Source: Planctomycetes bacterium UBA2386
GTDB taxonomy: Bacteria; Planctomycetota; UBA1135; UBA2386
NCBI GenBank assembly: GCA_002343845.1
Contig: DDSQ01000005.1
Location: 1-24,704, forward strand
DNA: 24,704 nucleotides
Direction: 5' to 3'
The notes under the pieces are model-generated. The model saw only the letters and a list, made by a program, of their open reading frames with translations. It ran no database searches and had not been told where the DNA came from. This document shows positions 16,391 to 22,037 of this stretch, piece after piece (the stretch's first letter is position 1; the number at the start of each line of letters is the position of its first letter). Position numbers and translations under genes: made by a program.

Positions 16391-16415
16391 CCGCCCCGCA
16401 TCGCGTCGCTACGGT
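16388..16415 (+). promoter_or_regulatory. Promoter of the HD / barrel / HMA-selenoprotein operon
   Basis: TTGCCG (16388-16393), a 16-base spacer and TACGGT (16410-16415) form a good sigma70-type match. The GTG start codon is only 10 bases after the -10 box, so the leader would be about 3-5 bases (nearly leaderless). No Shine-Dalgarno sequence is present. Together with the terminator just before it, this isolates the operon from upstream transcription. Confidence 0.6.
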
Positions 16416-16425
16416 CGCGCCTCCG

Positions 16426-17763
16426 GTGAGCATCCTGCGCGATCCCGTCCACGGCGACATCGAGCTCTCGCGCGACGAGCTGCGGCTCGTCGACACGGTC
16501 GAGTTCCAACGCCTGCGCGGCATCAAGCAGCTCGGCAGCGCGTCGCTCGTCTACCCTGGTGCGACCCACACGCGCTTCGAGCACTCGATCGGCACCATGC
16601 ACGTGTGCGACCAGTTGCTGACGTCGTGCACCAAGAACGCCGCTCGCGACGCGAACTGTCGGCCGGTCGAGGCGCAGGAACGCAGGGTGCTGCGCGCGGC
16701 GGCGCTGCTGCACGACGTCACGCACATCCCGTACGGGCACAACATCGAGGACCAGACCGGACTGCTGCCTCGCCACGACGAACCCGCCCGGTTCCGCGCC
16801 GTGCTCGGTTCGGGCGAGCTCGGCGACGAACTGCGCCGCCAGGGCCTGCACGACGACGTGCTCGCGATCCTGACCGGCGAGGGCGTGGTGCCGCCGTTCT
16901 GGCGCCAGGTCGTCAGCGACACGATCGACGCCGACCTGCTCGACTACCTGCGGCGTGACGCCTGGTACACGGGTCTCGAACTGCGCTACGACCGCCGCGT
17001 CGTCGACTACTTCCGGATCGCCCGGGCCGACGGGTCGATGTTCGTCGACTGTGAGAAGAACGGCATGCTGCGCGAGGACATCGTGTCCGAGCTGCTGCGC
17101 GTGCTCGAGTGCCGCTACCACTTCAGCGAGCGCGTCTACTACCACCACGCGAAGATCGCCGCCGGAGCGCTGCTGTCGCGCATGGTCGAGATGGCGATGG
17201 CGGCGGGGGCGCTCACGGTCGACGACCTGCAGCGCGCGACCGACGAGTCGCTGGTCGTGCGCCTCGAGCAGGCCGAGCTCGGCGAGGCGGCGGCGGACGC
17301 GCGGCTGCGGCGGTTCGTCGCCCGCTACCGCCGCCGGGCGTTGCCCAAGCGCGTGCTGGTGTTGCCGTGGTACCAGAACCAGGCGATGCAGGAGCCGCTG
17401 ATCGCGTCGTACTTCGCACCGGGCAAGCAGGCGGCGCGGCGCGAATGGGAGGCCGCGATCGAGCAGCAGGCCTCGCGCGCGTTCGGCCAGGAGGTCGACG
17501 TGCTGCTGTACTGCCCCAAGCGCCGCATGCAGCTCAAGGAGAGCAAGACGCTCGTGCGCTTCCCGGGGACCGGCGATCGCACGGTGCCGCTCGATGCGTT
17601 CGCCGCCGACATTCCGCGCCTGCGCGACCTCGCCGAGAGCTATCCGCGCATGTGGAAGCTCTACGTGTTCACCTCGCTCGAGGACGTCGAGCTGCGCCGC
17701 CGGCTGCAGGCGCTGTGCCTCGGGGCTCTGCCGGCCGGTTGCCGCAACGCCTTCGTCCTGTGA
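16426..17763 (+). CDS. HD-domain phosphohydrolase (dNTPase/SAMHD1-like)
   Basis: The product has 445 residues. The GTG at 16426 gives VSILRDPVHGDIEL, the conserved N-terminus of this family; longer in-frame readings from 16213 add only terminator-region translation. HD-domain metal ligands are H53 (RFEHSIG), H96-D97 (LLHDVTHIPYGH) and an Asp within IDADLLDYLRRD (about 167-178). This set is typical of dNTP triphosphohydrolase-like proteins that cleave (deoxy)nucleotides, but the actual substrate is unknown and could be another phosphoester. The C-terminal third is less conserved and includes a basic stretch (CPKRRMQLKESKT). It is the first gene of a three-gene unit: its stop overlaps the barrel gene as GTGA. 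A functional link with the metal-related genes behind it is not evident. Confidence 0.92.
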   Translation: MSILRDPVHGDIELSRDELRLVDTVEFQRLRGIKQLGSASLVYPGATHTRFEHSIGTMHVCDQLLTSCTKNAARDANCRPVEAQERRVLRAAALLHDVTHIPYGHNIEDQTGLLPRHDEPARFRAVLGSGELGDELRRQGLHDDVLAILTGEGVVPPFWRQVVSDTIDADLLDYLRRDAWYTGLELRYDRRVVDYFRIARADGSMFVDCEKNGMLREDIVSELLRVLECRYHFSERVYYHHAKIAAGALLSRMVEMAMAAGALTVDDLQRATDESLVVRLEQAELGEAAADARLRRFVARYRRRALPKRVLVLPWYQNQAMQEPLIASYFAPGKQAARREWEAAIEQQASRAFGQEVDVLLYCPKRRMQLKESKTLVRFPGTGDRTVPLDAFAADIPRLRDLAESYPRMWKLYVFTSLEDVELRRRLQALCLGALPAGCRNAFVL

Positions 17764-18620
17764 ACACGCTGCGGGTCGTTGCCGTCGTCGGCTGCCTCGT
17801 CGGCTCGGCCGCTGCGCAGCTCGTCACGACGGACGCCGGCGTGATCTCGCCCGAGCTCCCGACCGTGTGGGAACGGCTCGAGCAGTTCGTGCGCGACGAC
17901 AGCCGCGAACTGCGCGCGACGACGCGCCTCGCGTGGGCTCCGGACCGCCGCTTCCAGGTCGACGTCGTCGTGCCGTTCGTGGCCCGCACGTGGCACGTCG
18001 GGGCGCGGGCGACGCAGGAAGGGCTCGGCGACCTGGCGATCGAGGCGAAGTGGGCGCTCGTGCGCGACGACGACGTGATGCGCTCCGACCGGTTGTCGCT
18101 GCTCGGCGGCCTGGTGCTGCCGACCGGCGACGACGAGCCGCTGGTCGGTGGCCATCACGCCGGCCACGTCGCGACGCCGCGGTCGGGGCTCGGGCTCGGC
18201 ACCTGGGGTGGCTCGCTCGGCCTCGGCGGCACCCTCGTGCGTGATCGGCACCGCCTGGCCGCGGCCGCGCGCTTCCATGCGTTGGCGCCCGACGACAGGT
18301 TCGATCCCGGTTCGACCGCGACGCTCGACCTCGCGTGGTGGTACCGCGTGACACCCGCGGCGTTCACGCCGGACCGTGACGACGTCGAGGTGCGCGGCGT
18401 TCTCGAACTGCTCTCGAAGTGGCAGGGCGACGACGCGCTGGCCGGCGCCGGCCTCGCCAACGGCGGCTACGATCTGTGGATGGTGCTCGGCGCCCAGGTG
18501 TTTCCCTCGCCGGCCGTCGGTCTGGAGTGCGGCGTGATGCTGCCGCTCGAGATGTCGACGGAGTCGCCGTTCGGGCACGATCGGTACGCGCTGACCGTCT
18601 CCTTCCGGCTGGCCTTCTGA
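17760..18620 (+). CDS. Predicted outer-membrane beta-barrel protein (MetA-pathway-of-phenol-degradation-like)
   Basis: The product has 286 residues. It begins with a GTG that overlaps the HD stop (GTGA) and has a signal peptide, MNTLRVVAVVGCLVGSAAAQ. The mature part has alternating hydrophobic/polar strands with turns. These include FQVDVVVPFVART, LGDLAIEAKWALV, LSLLGGLVLPTGDDE, SLGLGGTLVRDRHRLAAAARF, VFPSPAVGLECGVMLPLE and a terminal strand ending in Phe (ALTVSFRLAF). The 'GLxLPTGD' strand and terminal aromatic fit the PF13557-like barrel group often annotated as 'transporter'. It probably sits in the outer membrane as a pore or receptor. One base separates its stop from the HMA lipoprotein start, so the two are tightly linked and may handle the same metal (inference). 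Confidence 0.8.
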   Translation: MNTLRVVAVVGCLVGSAAAQLVTTDAGVISPELPTVWERLEQFVRDDSRELRATTRLAWAPDRRFQVDVVVPFVARTWHVGARATQEGLGDLAIEAKWALVRDDDVMRSDRLSLLGGLVLPTGDDEPLVGGHHAGHVATPRSGLGLGTWGGSLGLGGTLVRDRHRLAAAARFHALAPDDRFDPGSTATLDLAWWYRVTPAAFTPDRDDVEVRGVLELLSKWQGDDALAGAGLANGGYDLWMVLGAQVFPSPAVGLECGVMLPLEMSTESPFGHDRYALTVSFRLAF

Positions 18621-18621
18621 C

Positions 18622-19092
18622 ATGCGCCCTGTGCTCCTGCTGCTGTTGTCGTTCGCCGGCTGCCAGGCCGCGCTGCCGTCGGCGCGGCCGGTCCCCGGTC
18701 ACGGGCTCGAACGCGTCTGGATCGAGTCGCTCGGGCTCGAGTGAATGCCTTGAGCGAAGGCCGTGGCCGACGGCCTGCGGCGCCTGGATGGCGTCGCCGA
18801 TGTCGAAGTCGATCTGCAGGCGAACCTGTGCACGGTGACGCCGACCGCCGATCGGCTGCCAGCACTCGCGGGCTTTCCGGAGGCGGTGCGAGCTGCGGGC
18901 TTCCGGCCGGCGCGGTTGTGGATCGCGGCGCGTGGCGCGCTGCACGAGCGCGACGGCGCCAAGTGGTTCACGATCGCCGGCAGCGAAGTGACGTTGCGGG
19001 TCGCAGCGACGCCGGCGGGCGCCTCGTCGATCACGGGGCGCGTCGAATTCGGCGCGGTGCCAGCGCTGCACCTCGAGCCGCCGCCACGGTGA
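18622..19092 (+). CDS. Predicted selenoprotein: lipoprotein with HMA domain, UxxU metal-binding motif (two in-frame TGA codons)
   Basis: Read through two TGA codons, this is one 156-residue protein. It starts MRPVLLLLLSFAGC, a lipoprotein signal with lipobox FAGC and lipidated C14. The HMA domain follows: ERVWIESLGLE-U41-MP-U44-AKAVADGLRRLDGV, then VADVEVDLQANLCTVTP and FPEAVRAAGFRP. In the family the motif is GMxCxxCAxxV..AL..L.GV..V.V.L; both TGA codons fall exactly at the two metal-binding cysteines. A C-terminal region of about 55 residues (LWIAARGALHERDG, KWFTIAGSEVTL) looks like a small beta domain. The stop is the TGA at 19090-19092. Nothing interrupts the frame elsewhere. It is exported and lipid-anchored, and would bind a soft metal (Hg, Cu(I), Ag) or do redox chemistry with a selenol pair. 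The alternative is a pseudogene with two Cys-to-stop changes, which is improbable. Confidence 0.82.
18742..18753 (+). promoter_or_regulatory. Recoded TGA pair (Sec-x-x-Sec codons)
   Basis: The four codons TGA ATG CCT TGA take the place of Cys-x-x-Cys in the HMA motif. Each is one base away from a Cys codon (TGC or TGT). Neighbouring genes use TGA as a normal stop, so general reassignment of TGA is ruled out and site-specific recoding is needed. Confidence 0.75.
18755..18797 (+). promoter_or_regulatory. Candidate tandem bacterial SECIS hairpins
   Basis: Hairpin A has stem AGGCCG (18758-18763) with CGGCCT (18771-18776) and 7-base loop UGGCCGA. Two further pairs across an A-G mismatch extend it to 18755-18779. 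Its loop starts 19 bases after the first TGA. Hairpin B has an 8-bp stem (18777-18784 with 18790-18797, one G-U) and loop UGGAU, starting 31 bases after the second TGA. Both loops have G at the second position, as bacterial SECIS elements require, and the cores abut without overlapping. GC-rich DNA forms hairpins easily, so this is supporting evidence only. Confidence 0.5.
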
Positions 19093-19617
19093 TCACTTCG
19101 TCCGGCGCGGCGCGAACAGCAGGCCGAGCCCGACCAGCACGAACGACGCCACCCAGAGGTAGTAGCCGATCGCCCACGGGCGGAACGGGTCGTTGTCGGA
19201 GAGCCAGAGCCAGCTCGAGGCGATGCCGGAGCAGCCGAGCACGAGCAGGCCGGTGAGCCGGCTGCGCGCGCCGGTGATCGCCGCGGCGATCGCGAGCAGC
19301 ATCACGATGTTGGTCAGGCAGCTCGCTCCGGCGACTCGCTGCCGCCAGTCGTCGGCGCCGGGCGCGCTGTCGCCGGTGAGCATGTTCCAGGCGAACCTGC
19401 ACGCGGTCCACCCGGGCAGCCATTCGGGCCCTTGCATGCCGTCGAGGCTCGTCTGCGACGACGCGCCGATCGACTGCGCCCAGTCGGTGAAGCCGCCGAA
19501 CAACTCCTGGCCGCGCACCACCGGCACGAACCACGCGACGATCCAGAGCACGATGCCGACGACCAGCAGGTGTGCCGTCGCCCGGGAACCACTGCGGGTC
19601 TGGTCGCTGTTGCCCAT
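19093..19617 (-). CDS. Four-TM membrane protein of unknown function
   Basis: The product has 174 residues. A first hydrophobic helix (about 17-36, LLVVGIVLWIVAWFVPVV) is followed by a soluble loop of about 60 residues with Trp-rich segments (EWLPGWTACRFAW). Three helices then follow: NIVMLLAIAAAITGA, LTGLLVLGCSGIASSWLWL and GYYLWVASFVLVGLGLLFA. Two cysteines lie near the start of the second helix and in the loop. No family is recognised. The ATG at 19617 lies 9 bases after the exonuclease stop (TAG), with AGGAAACGAGC as a weak Shine-Dalgarno, so it is the third gene of the aminotransferase-exonuclease unit. Its stop codon directly abuts the selenoprotein stop on the other strand. Confidence 0.78.
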   Translation of the reverse strand: MGNSDQTRSGSRATAHLLVVGIVLWIVAWFVPVVRGQELFGGFTDWAQSIGASSQTSLDGMQGPEWLPGWTACRFAWNMLTGDSAPGADDWRQRVAGASCLTNIVMLLAIAAAITGARSRLTGLLVLGCSGIASSWLWLSDNDPFRPWAIGYYLWVASFVLVGLGLLFAPRRTK

Positions 19618-19626
19618 GCTCGTTTC

Positions 19627-20715
19627 CTACTTGCGGCTCGGTTGCCAGTCCGCGCGGTAGCGCAGGACCAGGTCGCGGCACTTGCGGTAGATCGCCGCCG
19701 TCGCCCGCACGTCGTGGGCGTTGTACTCGGCGATCTTCACGATCTCACCGCGCTCGTACGCCGGCGCCACCATCGAGCCGTCCATGACTTCCTTCGGGCT
19801 CTCGATGCCGAGCGCCCAGCAGACGACGTCGAGCTTGCTCGGGCCGCGCCCACGCTGCGTGACGAGTTCGAACAGGTCGAGGTGTGGGTGCAGCGCGAAC
19901 CGCTGCGACATCAGGTCGACGCGCGCCGGGATGCCGTGGATCAGGCTGCGCGTGACCAGGAACGGCACGTCGAAGCCGCGGCCGTTGAACGTGACGACGG
20001 TCTCGGCCTTGCCCGCCAGCGCCCAGAACGCGCGCAACAGCGTCGGCTCGTCCATCGGCCGCAGCCATTTGGGGCACTCGTCGAGGGTGACGCCGGGCGG
20101 CGGCACCGCGAGTACCGTGACCTCGGCGTCGCCGGCTTCGGCATCGCCGTCCGCGAGCGCCAGCGAAACCACCTTGCCGAAGAACGGCGACATGCCCATC
20201 ACCGCCGCCGGCTCCATCTCCTTGCGCGTGGCGTTGTCGGCGAGGGCCTCGGCCACGGTCGACGGCAGGTCGCGCCGGTCGAACGCCGGCACCGTCTCGA
20301 TGTCGAAGACCAGCGTCCGGCTGCACAGGTCCTCGACCGGAGCCAGGGCGGGATCGACGAGCTGGCCCGGATCGAAGCCCGGCGGGTTGTCGGTCGGGTC
20401 GACCGGACGCAACCGCTCGATGACGAGCTGGGGGCGGCCGTTCCACTCCTTGACGCGTCCGCGCACCTTGACCGGTCCCCGCAGGGGAGCCTGCTTCGCG
20501 GCGGCCATCGCCTCTTGCTGGTCGTCCCACACCTTGGCCTCGATCACCGCGTGCACGTCGGCGAGCTCGAGTACGAGGAACGGCCGGTTGTCCTTCGTCT
20601 GCAGCTCCTTCACCGTGCGCAACTGCGCGAACACGTCCCAGTCGTGCTCGGCCGCGTGCAGCGCGGCGAGGTTCTCGGCTTGCACCACCCGCAGCCGATT
20701 CTCGTCGGCGTTCAC
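19627..20715 (-). CDS. OB-fold plus 3'-5' exonuclease (PolB-exo2 / RNase H-like, DEDD type)
   Basis: The product has 362 residues. Residues about 28-105 resemble an OB-fold nucleic-acid-binding domain (FAQLRTVKELQTKDNRPF, PVKVRGRVKEWNGRPQLVI), as in YhaM-type nucleases. The C-terminal part, about 130-362, is a DEDD exonuclease. Motif I is VFDIETVP with D138 and E140, motif II is TFNGRGFDVPFL with D249, and motif III is EYNAHDVRAT with D335. This matches the 'predicted 3'-5' exonuclease related to PolB' family. It would trim DNA or RNA 3' ends with two metal ions in the cytoplasm. The GTG at 20715 overlaps the aminotransferase stop as GTGA, so the two are coupled. No functional link to the aminotransferase is evident. 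Confidence 0.9.
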   Translation of the reverse strand: MNADENRLRVVQAENLAALHAAEHDWDVFAQLRTVKELQTKDNRPFLVLELADVHAVIEAKVWDDQQEAMAAAKQAPLRGPVKVRGRVKEWNGRPQLVIERLRPVDPTDNPPGFDPGQLVDPALAPVEDLCSRTLVFDIETVPAFDRRDLPSTVAEALADNATRKEMEPAAVMGMSPFFGKVVSLALADGDAEAGDAEVTVLAVPPPGVTLDECPKWLRPMDEPTLLRAFWALAGKAETVVTFNGRGFDVPFLVTRSLIHGIPARVDLMSQRFALHPHLDLFELVTQRGRGPSKLDVVCWALGIESPKEVMDGSMVAPAYERGEIVKIAEYNAHDVRATAAIYRKCRDLVLRYRADWQPSRK

Positions 20716-21899
20716 TTCGTCCCCACGAACGCGGCGAGCCGGGCGACCGCGGCGCGCAGTTGGTCCATCGACGCGGCGTAGCTGAGGCGGACGAAGCCCG
20801 GGATCGCGAACGCGCTGCCGGGCACCGCGGCGAGCAGATGCCGTTCGAGCAGCTGTTCGCAGAGCTGCACGTCGTCGATGCCGCGCCGCGCGCAGACCTC
20901 GCGCGCATCGACGAGCGCGTAGAACGCGCCGCGCGGCGTGCCCAGGCGCAGGCCGGGGATGCGGTTGATCTCCTGCATCAGGTAGCGGCGCCGTTCGTCG
21001 AACGCGCGCATGCGGCGCTCCTGTTCTTCGGGCAGCGCCTGCTGGCAGGCGGCGAGTGTCGCTGCCTGGCTGATCGTGCACGGGTTGCCGAGCACCTGGC
21101 TCTGGATGCGGCAGCAGGCGTCGACGACGGCGCGGGGCCCGGCGAGGAAGCTGGTGCGCCAGCCGGTGAGCGTGTGGCTCTTGGTGAAACCGTTGACGAC
21201 GATCGTGCAGTCGCGGCCGCCCGGCAGCGCTGCCGGCGAGACGTGCTGCGCGCCGTCGTAGAGCAGTGTCGCGTAGATCTCGTCGGAGAGGATCCAGACG
21301 CCGAGTTCGCGGCAGACGTCGACCAGCGCCTGCACTTGTTCGCGTTGGGGCACTGCGCCGGACGGGTTGTTCGGGAAGTTGAGCAGCAGGCCCTTGGCGC
21401 GATGTTCGCTGATCGCCGCGGCGACGCTGGCGGCGTCGTGGATGAACCCACGATCGGGCACGGCGGGCAGGACGATCGGCTTGCCGTCGGCCATCGTCAC
21501 CAGTGCTGGGTACGAGACCCAGTACGGGGCCAGGATCAGCACGGCGTCGCCGGGCTCGACCACGGCGTCGAGCGCCATGTGCAGCGCACCCTTGGCGCCC
21601 GCGCAGACCATCACCTCGTCGGCGGTGTATTCGAGGCCGAACGCACTGCGCAGCCACGCAGCGCCAGCGGCCCGCAGTTCGGGCACGCCGGGGGCCGGGG
21701 TGTAGCGCGTGTTGCCCTGCTCGATGGCGCGGATGCCGGCGGCGGCGATCGGTGGAGGCGTCGGAAAGTCGGGCTCGCCGGCACCCAGCGAGACGACGTC
21801 GCGGCCCGATGCCTTCATGCGCGCCGCCTTCGCCGTGATCGCGAGCGTCGCGGACTCCTCGATGCGGCGCGAACGGGCGTTGGGGACGAGGCCAGCCAT
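20712..21899 (-). CDS. Class I/II pyridoxal-phosphate aminotransferase (aspartate aminotransferase-like)
   Basis: The product is a 395-residue, fold-type I, PLP-dependent aminotransferase of the AspC/PatA-like group, moving amino groups between amino acids and 2-oxo acids. GAGEPDF is at 39-45 and the NFPNNPSG loop at about 174-181. LSDEIYA contains the PLP-contacting Asp and Tyr (about 205-210), and the Schiff-base lysine is K240 in GFTKSHTLTGWR. The C-terminal FVRLSYA carries the Arg that binds the substrate carboxylate. The most likely function is aspartate aminotransferase, but kynurenine or other class I transaminases look alike. I chose the ATG at 21899 (MAGLVPNARSRRIEES), which starts at the usual family position; an extension upstream is not similar. 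It is the first gene of a three-gene unit. Confidence 0.94.
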   Translation of the reverse strand: MAGLVPNARSRRIEESATLAITAKAARMKASGRDVVSLGAGEPDFPTPPPIAAAGIRAIEQGNTRYTPAPGVPELRAAGAAWLRSAFGLEYTADEVMVCAGAKGALHMALDAVVEPGDAVLILAPYWVSYPALVTMADGKPIVLPAVPDRGFIHDAASVAAAISEHRAKGLLLNFPNNPSGAVPQREQVQALVDVCRELGVWILSDEIYATLLYDGAQHVSPAALPGGRDCTIVVNGFTKSHTLTGWRTSFLAGPRAVVDACCRIQSQVLGNPCTISQAATLAACQQALPEEQERRMRAFDERRRYLMQEINRIPGLRLGTPRGAFYALVDAREVCARRGIDDVQLCEQLLERHLLAAVPGSAFAIPGFVRLSYAASMDQLRAAVARLAAFVGTK

Positions 21900-22023
21900 C
21901 GGAGCCAGTAGACCCCCGCCTGCCGCCGAAGGCAACGCGCGCGGTGACGCCGCGGCGGCGGAAGAACGTGGACGCGCGCGCCGTCGGAGTCCGCTCGCAC
22001 ATGCGGTGGGCCGGCGGGCCCGC

Positions 22024-22029
22024 TACGTT
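22024..22029 (+). promoter_or_regulatory. -10 element for the large anchored protein gene (nearly leaderless)
   Basis: TACGTT lies 8 bases before the ATG at 22038, so transcription would begin within about 3 bases of the start codon. There is no clear -35 box and no Shine-Dalgarno. The 138-base gap to the divergent aminotransferase holds a small 5-bp hairpin (GGGCC/GGCCC) just upstream of the -10 box and nothing else that I can support. Confidence 0.35.
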
Positions 22030-22037
22030 CCTTCGCG

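Noticed and set aside
16308..16400. Leader peptide VCAATSCGFVVWWGG with adjacent Trp codons before a terminator, as in a trp-type attenuator
   Set aside because: There is no Shine-Dalgarno, the start is GTG inside a hairpin loop, the downstream gene is not biosynthetic, and it has its own promoter after the terminator.
18622..18744. A 40-residue lipoprotein ending at the first TGA
   Set aside because: It ends in the middle of the HMA metal-binding motif, and the same frame continues with the rest of the domain.
18763..19092. Independent 109-residue gene starting at GTG 18763
   Set aside because: It would be an HMA domain without its first strand and metal site; the upstream frame supplies exactly these pieces, so it is the second half of the TGA-containing gene.
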